DNA of 64,000 nt from Aliiroseovarius sp. S1123 (GCF_023015885.1 NZ_JALKBE010000004.1:1-64000); one strand, 5' to 3'. Shown: positions 34,641 to 44,148, counted from the first letter of the stretch. Notes: generated by a model not told the origin, from the sequence alone. Numbers and translations: made by a program.

Positions 34641-34695
34641 AAATTGTCGTGGGTTATAGACACCAGCAGGGTTTCTGCAAGCCCTGTTTGCTGTT

Positions 34696-35964
34696 TCAAC
34701 CACGATGATTTCGCGCCGTCAGCAAAAGGGCAAGCGCCACGGCTGCGATCAGGGCCAGATGCAGATAGACCTCGCCGTAGCCCGCAAGCGGTGTACCCAG
34801 CAGCCACAAGTAGACCGGCAGGCTGGTAAGAACCGCGCCGCCCAGCAAAACAAGGCGCACGCGGGGGCTTGGCGAAAGACCAAGCGAGATCAACGCCAAC
34901 AGCGCGGGCAATATCAGATAGTGAAGCCACGATAGCGATGCGGTTGTCACGACCAACAGAAAAAGCAGCGTAAACCGGACCCACAGTCGGATCGGCGGCA
35001 ATACGGCGCGCGTGCAGAACCAGATGGCAAGCATTCCGACGATCAGAATGGCGCGGGCAGCGATGCCCAGCCAAACGGGTTTCCCTATTAATTCAGGACG
35101 TTCGATCTGCCACTGAACGTCACCCGTCGCCGCTTGCCCGATATGATAGAGTACCGTTTCCATCCCGATCCCCAACCGACTGATCGAGATCTGTGTCGAC
35201 AGATGCCCGACCCGCTCTAGCAAGGCCTGATGCATCGGCCACCCTGCGACGATCACCGAAAGACCGGCCAACAATGCCCCCGCCAGCACGAATGCACCCA
35301 GCGCGCGCCAGCGATTTTCCATAACGAACAGCACTACCAGCATCGCGGGCATCAGTTTGATCGCCGCCGCCAATGCCAGCACGGATCCCGCCGGGATGTC
35401 TTTGCCAAGGCCGAGCAGGTACAGGCAAAGCATCAAAAGGAACGAGACCAGGATCTGCGGCTGCCCCAACTGAAAGGAAAGCGAACCAAACGAGGTGTAT
35501 CCGGCCAGAATGGCTCCGATCAGGCAAAAGGTAGCGAAGGGAATCATACGCGTGTGGGCAGCAGATGCGATCCGGCAGGCCATTTCATACGCCATGAAAA
35601 TCATGCCGATGATCGCCCCTAGAAAAGCGATCAGACAGCTGTTCGCGAAGCTTGCAAAGGACACGGCGCCGGCCCACGGCCCCAGAACCGCAGCCCAAAG
35701 CGGCGGATAGACATAGGCCGGCAACAGGTTCGCCTCATACCCCTGCGCCCGCGCCAGTTCGCGCCACTCGGGATGGGCCTGATCCCAGAATGCCTGACCA
35801 TCCGGGGCGTAAACCAGATCATGCGCCCCGGCGTCAAAGAAATAGGCTGCGAAATAAAGCGCCGACAGATCCACCGGCCAGTTGCCCCAATAACTGCGAA
35901 CCGCCAAGGCGACGAAACCGGCAAGAACGACGACGCCCAAGACCCTGTCCATCCGATCCGTCAT
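34696..35964 (-). CDS. GT87-family (DUF2029) membrane glycosyltransferase-like protein
   Basis: 422 residues with about ten membrane helices. The first periplasmic loop carries the conserved LYFAAYFFDAG...LVYAPDG and YVYPPLWAAVLGP, typical of DUF2029/GT87, a GT-C fold family related to mycobacterial polyprenol-phosphate-mannose mannosyltransferases. In proteobacteria the acceptor is unknown. It would take a sugar from a polyprenyl carrier on the periplasmic side. It precedes carB on the same strand with about 105 bases between; the two are functionally unrelated. Confidence 0.83.
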   Translation of the reverse strand: MTDRMDRVLGVVVLAGFVALAVRSYWGNWPVDLSALYFAAYFFDAGAHDLVYAPDGQAFWDQAHPEWRELARAQGYEANLLPAYVYPPLWAAVLGPWAGAVSFASFANSCLIAFLGAIIGMIFMAYEMACRIASAAHTRMIPFATFCLIGAILAGYTSFGSLSFQLGQPQILVSFLLMLCLYLLGLGKDIPAGSVLALAAAIKLMPAMLVVLFVMENRWRALGAFVLAGALLAGLSVIVAGWPMHQALLERVGHLSTQISISRLGIGMETVLYHIGQAATGDVQWQIERPELIGKPVWLGIAARAILIVGMLAIWFCTRAVLPPIRLWVRFTLLFLLVVTTASLSWLHYLILPALLALISLGLSPSPRVRLVLLGGAVLTSLPVYLWLLGTPLAGYGEVYLHLALIAAVALALLLTARNHRG

Positions 35965-36226
35965 CGGGCCAGCCTTTCAGGTTGGCGCGTCTCGGGGGAT
36001 ATAACTGCGTGATCAAATTGCCCGACCATTCGGTCTTTGCCTCGAAACCTACTGCCCAGCCGCCAGAGTGGGCCAATTGGTTTTTTCTAGCCAGCGCCGA
36101 AGCTGACTCCAAGAAAATTGCACCTTGTGGCGGCTCTTTTGCGCCATTGGTGCCGCTGCGGCTTGACTTTGCCCGCCAAGGCAGGTGTATCGGCCCGAGA
36201 CTTAAATCCGCTCGTGGGAGCCTGAC

Positions 36227-38077
36227 ATGCACGCCTATCGCAGCCACACCTGTGCTGAACTGAACAAATCCAACGTCGGTGAGACCGTCCGCCTGTCGGG
36301 CTGGGTCCATCGTGTCCGCGACCATGGCGGCATCCTGTTCATCGACCTGCGCGACCACTATGGCGTGACGCAGGTTCTGTGCGACCCCGACAGCCCCGTC
36401 TTCGCCGAGATGGAGAAGGTGCGCTCGGAATGGTGTATCCGCATTGACGGCAACGTGAAGGCACGCGACGCAGATCTGGTGAACGACAAGATCCCGACCG
36501 GTGAAGTCGAAGTCTTCGTCCGTGACCTTGAAGTGCTGGGCGACGCGGGCGAGCTGCCGCTGATTGTCTTTGGCGATCAGGAATACCCGGAAGAGACCCG
36601 CCTGAAATACCGCTATCTGGACCTGCGCCGCGAGGCGATGCAGGAAAACATGAAGCTGCGCTCGGACGTTGTGGCCTCGATGCGCAAGCGTATGTGGGAT
36701 GCGAACTTCCGCGAATACCAGACGCCGATCATCACCGCCTCGTCGCCTGAAGGCGCGCGTGACTTCCTGGTGCCGTCGCGCCTGCACCCGGGCAAGTTCT
36801 ATGCCCTGCCGCAGGCCCCTCAGCAGTTCAAACAGCTGATGATGGTTGCTGGCTTCGACAAATATTTCCAGATCGCGCCGTGCTTCCGTGACGAAGACCC
36901 GCGCGCTGACCGTTCGCCGACCGATTTCTATCAGCTGGACATGGAGATGTCCTTTGTCGAGCAGCAGGACGTGTTCGACACGATCGAGCCGGTTCTGAAA
37001 GGCGTGTTCGAGGAATTCGGCGGTGGCCGCAAGGTCGATCAGGACTGGCCGCAGATTTCCTATAAGGACGCGGCGCTGTGGTATGGCACCGACAAGCCGG
37101 ACCTGCGCAACCCGATCAAAATGCAGATCGTCTCGGATCACTTCCGTGGCTCGGGCTTTGCGATCTTCGCCAAGCTGCTGGAAAACGAAGGCACCGAAAT
37201 TCGCGCCATCCCCGCCCCGAAAGGCGGCTCGCGCAAGTTCTGCGACCGCATGAACAAATTCGCACAGCAAGAAGGCCTGCCCGGCATGGGCTATATCTTC
37301 TGGCGCGAGAAGACCGCCGATGGCGTCGCACAAGAACTGGGCATTTCGGTGAAAGAGGCTCAGGCCAAGCTGAAATCCGGCGAAGTCGAAGGTGGCATGG
37401 AAGCCGCTGGTCCGCTGGCCAAAAACATTGGCCCGGAACGCACCGAAGCCATCCGTCAGCAGCTGGGCCTGAACGTGGGCGACGCTGCCTTCTTCTTGGG
37501 CGGCAAGCCGAAAGCCTTTGAAGGTGTTGCAGGCCGCGCCCGCGCCGTCATCGGTGACGAGCTGGGCCTGACCGACAAGGACCGCTTTGCCTTCGCTTGG
37601 ATCGTGGACTTCCCGATCTACGAGGCCGACGAAGAAACCGGCAAGATCGACTTTGAACACAACCCGTTCTCGATGCCGCAGGGCGGTATGGACGCGCTGA
37701 ACGGCGATCCGCTGGACGTACTGGGCTATCAGTACGACCTGGCCTGTAACGGCTACGAGCTCGTGTCCGGTGCAATCCGGAACCACAAGCCTGAAATCAT
37801 GTTCAAAGCCTTCGAACTGGCTGGCTACGGCAAGGACGAGGTCGAGAAGCGTTTCGGTGCTCTGGTCAATGCCTTCCAGTACGGCGCCCCGCCCCACGGT
37901 GGTTGTGCTGCCGGTGTGGACCGTATCGTGATGCTGCTGGCGGATCAGGAAAACATCCGCGAAGTGGTGATGTTCCCGATGAACCAGCGCGCCGAAGACT
38001 TGATGATGAACGCGCCTAGCGATCCGATGAACGAACAGCTGCGTGAACTGCACCTTCGGGTCATTCCGCAAGAATGA
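36227..38077 (+). CDS. aspS: Aspartyl-tRNA synthetase
   Basis: 616 residues. Class II synthetase of the bacterial long type: an N-terminal OB-fold anticodon domain (about 1-110, [15 protein letters not shown]), motif 2 with [11 protein letters not shown] (about 219-229), the GAD insertion domain (about 300-430) and motif 3 with GVDRIVMLL (about 564-572). Many alphaproteobacterial AspRS enzymes are non-discriminating and also charge tRNA-Asn; this cannot be settled from the window. The antisense strand has a very long open frame, which is a codon-usage shadow. Confidence 0.97.
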   Translation: MHAYRSHTCAELNKSNVGETVRLSGWVHRVRDHGGILFIDLRDHYGVTQVLCDPDSPVFAEMEKVRSEWCIRIDGNVKARDADLVNDKIPTGEVEVFVRDLEVLGDAGELPLIVFGDQEYPEETRLKYRYLDLRREAMQENMKLRSDVVASMRKRMWDANFREYQTPIITASSPEGARDFLVPSRLHPGKFYALPQAPQQFKQLMMVAGFDKYFQIAPCFRDEDPRADRSPTDFYQLDMEMSFVEQQDVFDTIEPVLKGVFEEFGGGRKVDQDWPQISYKDAALWYGTDKPDLRNPIKMQIVSDHFRGSGFAIFAKLLENEGTEIRAIPAPKGGSRKFCDRMNKFAQQEGLPGMGYIFWREKTADGVAQELGISVKEAQAKLKSGEVEGGMEAAGPLAKNIGPERTEAIRQQLGLNVGDAAFFLGGKPKAFEGVAGRARAVIGDELGLTDKDRFAFAWIVDFPIYEADEETGKIDFEHNPFSMPQGGMDALNGDPLDVLGYQYDLACNGYELVSGAIRNHKPEIMFKAFELAGYGKDEVEKRFGALVNAFQYGAPPHGGCAAGVDRIVMLLADQENIREVVMFPMNQRAEDLMMNAPSDPMNEQLRELHLRVIPQE

Positions 38078-38171
38078 TCTGATCACTGTCATCGCATATC
38101 AATAATTCCCCTGGCACAATCGGGCTTGCCTGCACATGTTGTGCACGCCAGTCTGGTGCCAGGAGATCTTG

Positions 38172-39557
38172 ATGTCTTTCGACCCACGTATTGCACAGAA
38201 CCGTTTCGGGTTTGGACCGGGACCGGGCTTCGAACCACCACGCTCTGCTCAGCAGATGCTGAACCTGTTGGCGGAACCGGACAAGCAGGCAAAACGCTTT
38301 CCCATCGCGGGCTTTGTCGACATATACGGTGATCTGAAAGAGATCCGGAAACTGAACAAAGCCCTTCGCAAAACGCGCGGCGCAGGAGGCACCGGCTTCA
38401 AAGCCGCTAAATCCGCTCGCAAAGAAAAATACCGCGAGATGGGGCACAAGCGGGACGCGTGGTTTCTGGCTGCAGTGGCCCGCTGCATCACGGCCGAGGA
38501 TGCGTTTCGCGAGCGCCTGGTGCGTTTCTGGGCCGATCATTTCACCGTCGTCGGCAAAGGGCAGCTGTTCAGAGGCGTGGCCTCGACCTTTCCCGAAGAC
38601 GTCGTCCGCCCCCATGTCACCGGACGTTTTTCCGACATGCTGCGTGCCAGCACCACCCATCCGGTGATGCTGCACTATTTGGATCAACTGTCCTCCGCCG
38701 GGGAAGGAAGCAGGCTGGCCACGCAGGGCAAACGCAGTTTGAATGAAAACCTGGCGCGCGAAATACTTGAGCTTCACACGCTTGGCGTTGATGGGGGCTA
38801 TACCCAGACCGATGTGCGCGCCTTTGCCAATCTTCTTACCGGGCTTTTCTTGGGGAAAGATGGCCGCTTTGTTTTTCGTCCACACAGGGGTAATCCGGGG
38901 CCAGAAGTCATCCTGGGAAAATCCTATGGGGTGCAGGCACCTCGGGCCGACGACATTTTCGAGGCGCTGGACGACATTGCCCGCCACCCGGCCACTGCGC
39001 GCCATATTGCGCGCAAACTGGCCACGCATTTTGTCGCCGATGACCCGGACCCGGATCTGGTAGACGCCTTGACCGTCAGCTTCATGGACAGCGATGGCGA
39101 TCTGATGGCGCTTTATGAGACCTTGTTGACCCATCCTGCTGCATGGGTGCCCCAGCAGACAAAGATCAAGCAGCCCTTCGATTTCATCGCATCAGCGGTG
39201 CGGGCTTTGGGCGTGCCGGTCAACACGCTGTCAGCCCTCAAGCCCAACGAGCGCAATCTGCTGTTCTTCGGGCCATTGAAACTGATGGGGCAACCGTGGG
39301 AAAGCCCAAGCGGCCCCGATGGCTGGCCCGAGGACCCCGCCCATTGGATCACGCCACAAGGTCTTGCGGCGCGCATCCAGTGGGCGGTCTCGGCCCCTTC
39401 ATCCTTTGACACCAAGCTGCCTGATCCGCGCAATTTTGTGCAGACTGCGCTTGCCGGACAAGCCTCCGAGGCGACCCTATTCGCAGCCCGCGCCGCCGAA
39501 ACCCGCTGGGAGGGGATCGGGATCATCCTGTCCTCGCCCGAATTTCAACGCCGCTAG
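38172..39557 (+). CDS. DUF1800 family protein
   Basis: 461 residues; AGGAG nine bases before the ATG at 38172 sets the start. The DUF1800 domain fills most of the protein: RFWADHFTV, then LNENLAREILELHTLGVDGGYTQ and DVRAFANLLTG, all family hallmarks. No obvious signal peptide. DUF1800 genes nearly always precede a DUF1501 gene, as here, with 13 bases between, so the products very likely act together. Their biochemical role is unknown. Confidence 0.92.
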   Translation: MSFDPRIAQNRFGFGPGPGFEPPRSAQQMLNLLAEPDKQAKRFPIAGFVDIYGDLKEIRKLNKALRKTRGAGGTGFKAAKSARKEKYREMGHKRDAWFLAAVARCITAEDAFRERLVRFWADHFTVVGKGQLFRGVASTFPEDVVRPHVTGRFSDMLRASTTHPVMLHYLDQLSSAGEGSRLATQGKRSLNENLAREILELHTLGVDGGYTQTDVRAFANLLTGLFLGKDGRFVFRPHRGNPGPEVILGKSYGVQAPRADDIFEALDDIARHPATARHIARKLATHFVADDPDPDLVDALTVSFMDSDGDLMALYETLLTHPAAWVPQQTKIKQPFDFIASAVRALGVPVNTLSALKPNERNLLFFGPLKLMGQPWESPSGPDGWPEDPAHWITPQGLAARIQWAVSAPSSFDTKLPDPRNFVQTALAGQASEATLFAARAAETRWEGIGIILSSPEFQRR

Positions 39558-39570
39558 GAAGGAGAACGCC

Positions 39571-40806
39571 ATGACGAAACACAACTCCCTGTCCCGACGC
39601 GGTTTTCTGAAAAATGCTGGTGTTCTGGGCTGCTCGCTGGCCGCAAGCCCGTTGGTCACGCCGGTCAGTCTGGCCGCAACCCCGGGCGATCTTCGACTGG
39701 TAGTCATCGTCTTGCGCGGCGGGATGGATGGCCTTGATCTGCTGCGCCCGGTGGGTGACCCCCTGTTCTCGGGCCACAGACCGGACCTGTCGTCGACGGA
39801 CCCGAAACTTCCACTGACAGATTTCCATGCACTGCACCCGGCGGCAGACAAACTGTACGATCTCTGGGCGGCGGGCGATCTGGCCTTCGGCCAAGCGGTC
39901 TCGACCCCTTATCGCGACAAGCGCAGCCATTTCGATGGGCAGGATATTCTTGAGGCGGGTATTGGCGCGGGTGGCGCGATACGGGATGGGTGGCTGAACC
40001 GATTGGTCCAGACGATGCCCGACACACAGTTCCGCACCGCACTGGCGGTCGGTCATGAGGATTTGCTGATTCTCAGCGGGGCTGCTGCAACGTCTGGATG
40101 GTCCCCGGATGTAACCCTGCCTCTGTCCGAAGCCTCCCGGCTGTTAATGACACGGGTATACGAAAATGACCCGCTGTTCTCTGCCGCTTTGGGCGAGGCC
40201 GTCAATCTGACCGATATCCTGCGTCCAGAGCTATTGCTGAACGCTGATGATGGGCCGAACGACCCGTCGGGCATCATGTCGGACGCCGTGATGATGGCCA
40301 AGGAACACGGCGGCACCAAGGGCGTCGCATCGTTCACCGCCGACATGCTGAAACAGGACACACGCATCGCGTCGTTCTCGATCGGGGGGTGGGACACTCA
40401 TGTGGCGCAAGCGGGGAATTTCAAGCGGGCCCTTGGGACATTGCAAGACGCGATCATGACCTTGAAGACCGAACTCGGCCCGATCTGGGGCAAGACCACA
40501 GTCTTGGCTATGACCGAGTTCGGGCGCACGGTTCGCCAAAACGGTAGCAAGGGTACGGATCACGGGACCGGAGGCACAGTGATCGTGGCCGGCGGTGCCG
40601 TGCGCGGTGGCAAAATCTACGGAGATTGGCCAGGGTTGGCGGAAGAAGATCTGTATGGTCGCCGCGACCTGATGCCGACTGCTGACATCCGCCTATATGC
40701 GGCGGCGGCAATGCAAGGGCTGTTTAATGCAACCCCATCCGAAATCGAAGACACCATCTTCCCCGGGTTGGACCTGTCGCCCGGCCTTCCCAAGATCATC
40801 GTGTAA
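39571..40806 (+). CDS. DUF1501 family protein with Tat signal
   Basis: 411 residues from the ATG at 39571 (GGAAGGAG upstream). A twin-arginine signal SRRGFLK is followed by a hydrophobic stretch (about 15-37), so it is exported folded to the periplasm. The DUF1501 domain begins LVVIVLRGGMDGLDLL and later has GWDTH and AMTEFGRTVRQNG, placing it in the alkaline-phosphatase/sulfatase-like superfamily. It is the partner of the DUF1800 gene just upstream. Substrate unknown. Confidence 0.92.
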   Translation: MTKHNSLSRRGFLKNAGVLGCSLAASPLVTPVSLAATPGDLRLVVIVLRGGMDGLDLLRPVGDPLFSGHRPDLSSTDPKLPLTDFHALHPAADKLYDLWAAGDLAFGQAVSTPYRDKRSHFDGQDILEAGIGAGGAIRDGWLNRLVQTMPDTQFRTALAVGHEDLLILSGAAATSGWSPDVTLPLSEASRLLMTRVYENDPLFSAALGEAVNLTDILRPELLLNADDGPNDPSGIMSDAVMMAKEHGGTKGVASFTADMLKQDTRIASFSIGGWDTHVAQAGNFKRALGTLQDAIMTLKTELGPIWGKTTVLAMTEFGRTVRQNGSKGTDHGTGGTVIVAGGAVRGGKIYGDWPGLAEEDLYGRRDLMPTADIRLYAAAAMQGLFNATPSEIEDTIFPGLDLSPGLPKIIV

Positions 40807-40822
40807 TTGGAGAAAAAGAATA

Positions 40823-40845
40823 GGGCGCGCTTTGTTAGCGCGCCC
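40823..40845. terminator. Hairpin terminator between DUF1501 and pilin genes
   Basis: A perfect 8-bp stem GGGCGCGC/GCGCGCCC with a 7-base loop. On the minus strand TATTCTTTTT follows, so it serves the pilin gene best and may also stop the plus-strand transcript. Confidence 0.65.
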
Positions 40846-40883
40846 GATACTCATAACAGCAGAACAACTACAATAAGGTCAGG

Positions 40884-41066
40884 TCAACCTGCCAAAGACT
40901 GCATTTCGATGATTTGGCCCGTCGCCTCGCCCACCGGCGCATTGGGTTCGACCACCGCAAGAACCACAGCCGTCACCATCATGACCGCGCCCGCAATCAA
41001 TACGGTCCAGTCAACAACGGCGTTGCCCAGCTCTTCATCAGCAAATTTCTTGATCAGGTTTTGCAC
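40884..41066 (-). CDS. Flp-type pilin-like small protein
   Basis: 60 residues. A short basic leader MQNLIKKFADEELG ends in Gly14, followed by NAVVDWTVLIAGAVMM, which matches the type IVb/Flp prepilin pattern (cleavage after Gly, acidic residue at mature position +5, then an aromatic and a hydrophobic helix). Here +5 is Asp instead of Glu and the next residue is Trp instead of Tyr. The C-terminal part is short. No tad secretion genes, prepilin peptidase or second pilin gene lie in the window, so assembly would depend on genes elsewhere. Confidence 0.72.
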   Translation of the reverse strand: MQNLIKKFADEELGNAVVDWTVLIAGAVMMVTAVVLAVVEPNAPVGEATGQIIEMQSLAG

Positions 41067-41185
41067 GATATCAACCTCGCAAATTGAATCAAATACCTTT
41101 CCTCATTGTCTAGAGTGCCCCCGAAAAGGGGCGGAAATGAGGAAGGCCGAGGTTTATTTCGTGCCAGAATTCCCGAATTCACTAC

Positions 41186-41905
41186 TTAGAGATGCCGTCG
41201 CTCCCTCAATCGGTCTTCTACAATATGCGTCACATGGGCCATGTCGGCCCCCGTGGATCGCCCGGCATTTCGGGCGGCAGCAAGTCGTTTGGCGGCAGCT
41301 GCAAGCGCCTGATCATGGGCAGAGCACGCCAGCCCACCCAGAAACTGCGCGACATAATCCTGTGTCGCACCGTCGTCGCCCGCGCGCATGATCTGCGCCA
41401 GGTGCGACAGGTCATCCTGCAGCGCCAACGCATCCGGAGCGATCACATCATTCACAAGAGTGCGTGGACTGACGGACCTTTCCTGATGTGGCAAGATACT
41501 CAGAATCGCCTGCTGAAACGCGGCAAGGCTTTCGACGGGCTTCTCAAGGAATCCATCCGCCCCTGCATCAAGCGCGGCATCGCGGGTGCCGGCATCACCG
41601 CTCATCCCAAGGATCACGGGCACGCGGATGGCATCGCCCGAAAGCTCTTCGATCAAGTCCGCGCCGAACCCGTCCGGCAGACCCATATCCACAATAACGA
41701 CCGTGGGTCGATAGACACGAAGATGTCGATGCGCGGCGGCCAGATTGTCGGCCCGCCGGATCCGCGCGCCAGAACGCAAGCACAACAGGCGGATCGCCTC
41801 GGACGCAAAGCGGCTGTCTTCGACCACCAGAACAGTCATCCCGTTCAGGGGGCGCTCGGCGGTCGGCGGTTGGGTCATCATGAAGGCTTCCAGATCATCG
41901 CTCAT
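41186..41905 (-). CDS. Response regulator with unusual C-terminal region
   Basis: 239 residues; AAGGAG fits the ATG at 41905 better than the one at 41911. A receiver domain covers about residues 22-145, with acidic E29/D30, the phosphoacceptor D73 and the conserved K122 in FLEKP. The C-terminal 90 residues are Ala-rich and helical (DLSHLAQIMRAGDD, HDQALAAAAKRLAAAR) with no DNA-binding motif; they may be a degenerate phosphotransfer-like bundle. No histidine kinase is adjacent. It lies on the same strand as the pilin-like gene, 119 bases upstream. Confidence 0.85.
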   Translation of the reverse strand: MSDDLEAFMMTQPPTAERPLNGMTVLVVEDSRFASEAIRLLCLRSGARIRRADNLAAAHRHLRVYRPTVVIVDMGLPDGFGADLIEELSGDAIRVPVILGMSGDAGTRDAALDAGADGFLEKPVESLAAFQQAILSILPHQERSVSPRTLVNDVIAPDALALQDDLSHLAQIMRAGDDGATQDYVAQFLGGLACSAHDQALAAAAKRLAAARNAGRSTGADMAHVTHIVEDRLRERRHL

Positions 41906-42063
41906 CTTCATGCTCCTTTCGGAATCAGCTTGCCGCAAAACTGCCTAACAACCGGTTAACCTGTGAAACGCAGCGGCATTCCCGGCCTGTGGCACAGTGC
42001 CGCTTGCCCTGAGGGGGCCGCTTATGCATAAGCAGCACAGCATTTGAATTGGGAGAGACAAAG

Positions 42064-42468
42064 ATGATCGGACGCCTGAACCACGTAGCCATCGCCGTAC
42101 CGGACCTTGAGGCCGCAAGCGCACAATACCGCGACACGCTGGGTGCCAAAGTGAACGCACCGCAGGACGAGCCCGACCACGGTGTAACCGTTGTGTTCAT
42201 CGAACTTCCCAACACCAAGATCGAGCTGCTCTACCCGCTGGGGGACAACTCGCCCATCGCTGGCTTCCTGGAAAAGAACCCATCGGGTGGCATCCACCAC
42301 ATTTGTTACGAGGTTGACGACATTCTGGCCGCACGTGACCAACTGCAAGCCTCGGGCGCCCGTGTTCTGGGTACGGGCGAGCCGAAGATCGGCGCGCACG
42401 GCAAGCCGGTTCTGTTCCTGCATCCGAAAGACTTCACCGGCACTCTGGTGGAACTGGAACAAGTCTGA
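42064..42468 (+). CDS. mce: Methylmalonyl-CoA epimerase
   Basis: 134 residues. A VOC-fold, metal-dependent enzyme that interconverts the 2R and 2S forms of methylmalonyl-CoA and, in ethylmalonyl-CoA-pathway bacteria, also ethylmalonyl-CoA. Metal ligands are seen in LNHVAIAV (His near 6), GGIHHICYEV (about 79) and the final LVELEQ. The start follows GGGAGAG. The stop overlaps the start of the next gene (TGATG), and the pairing with a DUF1467 gene is usual in Rhodobacterales. MeaB at 17.2-18.2 kb belongs to the same pathway. Confidence 0.95.
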   Translation: MIGRLNHVAIAVPDLEAASAQYRDTLGAKVNAPQDEPDHGVTVVFIELPNTKIELLYPLGDNSPIAGFLEKNPSGGIHHICYEVDDILAARDQLQASGARVLGTGEPKIGAHGKPVLFLHPKDFTGTLVELEQV

Positions 42469-42743
42469 TGTCGATTACCGCCGCCGCCGTCCTTTATGTG
42501 GTGATCTGGTTCGTGACCATGTTCGTGGTCCTGCCGATCCGTTTGCGCACCCAAGGCGACGAGGGCGAGATCGTACCCGGCACCCATGCCGGAGCCCCGG
42601 CCAACTTCAAACTGGGGCGTACGCTTGTGATCGTGACCATCGTAGGGACGATTGTCTGGGCGATCATCGCTGGCATCATCATGTCCGGTTGGATCGGGGT
42701 CGAGGATATCGACTGGTTCGACCGCTACGAGGACACCAGCTGA
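42468..42743 (+). CDS. DUF1467 small membrane protein
   Basis: 91 residues with two membrane helices (about 5-25 and 50-72). VIWFVTMFVVLPIRLRTQGDEG is the hallmark of DUF1467, and VPGTHAGAPANFKLGR joins the helices. It is translationally coupled to mce by a one-base overlap, a conserved arrangement in alphaproteobacteria, but no role has been assigned. Confidence 0.9.
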   Translation: MSITAAAVLYVVIWFVTMFVVLPIRLRTQGDEGEIVPGTHAGAPANFKLGRTLVIVTIVGTIVWAIIAGIIMSGWIGVEDIDWFDRYEDTS

Positions 42744-42755
42744 TAAGAAAAGAAA

Positions 42756-42776
42756 AGGGCGCCTACGAGGCGCCCT
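42756..42776. terminator. Bidirectional terminator
   Basis: A perfect 8-bp stem AGGGCGCC/GGCGCCCT with a 5-base loop lies between the convergent DUF1467 and EI24 genes. On the minus strand it is followed by TTTTCTTTTC, on the plus strand by GTTTCG. Confidence 0.75.
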
Positions 42777-42784
42777 GTTTCGTT

Positions 42785-43471
42785 CTAGCGCCCTGCAAGG
42801 CGGTGGAACATATGCGTGAAGCTTGCCGCCCCCAGAATGGGGATCAGCAGGTTCACCAGCGGCACCGACAGCGGCACCGCCAACAAGCACCCGGCAAACC
42901 AAATCTGTGCATTATGGCGGCGGCGCAGGGCGTGGGCGTCTGCGCGGGGCATCCTGCGCATGGCCGCCATGGTGAAGTATTCTCGTCCCAGAAGGTAGCC
43001 GTTCACCGCGTAGAACAGGATCGGAGCCAGCGGACCCACGAAGAAGAACAGGATCAGGGCGATCAGGTTCACGCCGACAATCACGCCGAAAAAGCCAAGG
43101 CTCTCGCGGATGTCGTTTAGAAGCGACGTCTCGGGGTTGGGCGGCAGGTGCGGATAGTGCTTGGCCTCGACCGCGTCGGCGACCTCGTCCAGAAACAGAC
43201 CAGTAAACGCACCCGCGACAGGCACCATCAAGACGACGGACAGCACCAGCATCAAAAGGATCGACGCCCAAAGCGCCAGCCCGTTGACCCACGAGATCTC
43301 GCCCACGAAGGGTAGCGACAGCGTGTCGGGAACCAGAAAGCCCACAAGCCATGTCATCGCGATGGTGATCGCGGCCAGAAGGCCGACGGTCAGGCCAAGG
43401 CCCTTCAGCAGAACATTACGAAAGCGCGGGTCGCTAAGTTGGCCGAGGGCGCGGAAGAAATCGTCAAACAT
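42785..43471 (-). CDS. EI24-domain (CysZ-like) membrane protein
   Basis: 228 residues with about four long membrane helices, including the segment around FTGLFLDEVADAVEAKHYP that typifies EI24/CysZ proteins. CysZ transports sulfate in gammaproteobacteria; in alphaproteobacteria the substrate is untested and no cysteine-synthesis gene is near. The start overlaps the stop of the nitroreductase gene at base 43471, so the two are one transcription unit. Confidence 0.87.
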   Translation of the reverse strand: MFDDFFRALGQLSDPRFRNVLLKGLGLTVGLLAAITIAMTWLVGFLVPDTLSLPFVGEISWVNGLALWASILLMLVLSVVLMVPVAGAFTGLFLDEVADAVEAKHYPHLPPNPETSLLNDIRESLGFFGVIVGVNLIALILFFFVGPLAPILFYAVNGYLLGREYFTMAAMRRMPRADAHALRRRHNAQIWFAGCLLAVPLSVPLVNLLIPILGAASFTHMFHRLAGR

Positions 43472-44049
43472 TAGCTTTCAATCCAAGTGGTGATGGCGTC
43501 CAGATCCGGGCGCGGGCGTTCGGGCGGGGCAACGGTTTCGGTGCCGATATGGATGATGCCTGCAACGCTTTCGTGACTGTCCACGCCAAAGGCAGCACGG
43601 GTAAAGTCTGCGTCAAAGCTGGCCCAGCCAGACAGCCAGTTCGCCCCCCAGCCCGAGGCCAAGGCGGCGTTCAAAAGCGCCAGACAGACGGCACCTGCGG
43701 AATAGGTCTGCTCGATCTCCGGCACTTTCTCGCTGTCTACCGGGCTTGCCACAACGACAACAGCCGAGGGGCTGCGGTCATAGGCGATCTGCTCTTTCTC
43801 GATCTTTGCCGCATCAAGACCCAACGCGGCACCGCGTTCCGCCACAAGCGCGTGCGCGCGCATAAGCGCGGGCTTTTCCAGCACCACAAAGCGCCACGGC
43901 TCCAGCTTGCCGTGATCCGGCGTGCGGGCGGCGGCGGTCAGGATGGTTTTGATGGTCTCGCGATCCGGGCCGGGACCGGTCAGGGTCTTGGCTGGGCGGG
44001 ACCGGCGGGTCAGAAGGAAATCAAGCGCCGCTTGGTTGCGTTCAGGCAT
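43471..44049 (-). CDS. Nitroreductase family protein (YdjA-like)
   Basis: 192 residues from the ATG at 44049 (AAGGA upstream). A single-domain FMN flavoprotein: LLTRRSRPAKTL near residue 12 binds the flavin phosphate, AARTPDHGKLEPWRFVVL follows near 42, and the second FMN region is GAVCLALLNAALASGWGANWLSG in pieces near 125-145. This pattern belongs to the short YdjA subgroup of NAD(P)H oxidoreductases, whose natural substrate is not known. It overlaps the EI24 gene. Confidence 0.9.
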   Translation of the reverse strand: MPERNQAALDFLLTRRSRPAKTLTGPGPDRETIKTILTAAARTPDHGKLEPWRFVVLEKPALMRAHALVAERGAALGLDAAKIEKEQIAYDRSPSAVVVVASPVDSEKVPEIEQTYSAGAVCLALLNAALASGWGANWLSGWASFDADFTRAAFGVDSHESVAGIIHIGTETVAPPERPRPDLDAITTWIES

Positions 44050-44148
44050 TGTTTTGTCCTTGGTCAGAGCAATATCTTGCTTGGCCGCGGGACGCGGCTG
44101 GCTTGGGGGATATGTCGGGTCTGCGCGGCCCGACGTCAAGATGTTAAG

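Noticed and set aside
32671-34659. 662-codon open frame antisense to carB
   Set aside because: Shadow of carB; composition rich in His, Arg, Gly and Val without any motif.
36058-36090. CCAATTGG followed by six T residues upstream of aspS as a terminator
   Set aside because: The palindrome has no loop and too short a stem to form a stable hairpin.
35834-38092. 752-codon open frame antisense to aspS
   Set aside because: It lies opposite a certain gene, has no recognisable domain or ribosome-binding site, and looks like the usual antisense shadow of high-GC codon use.
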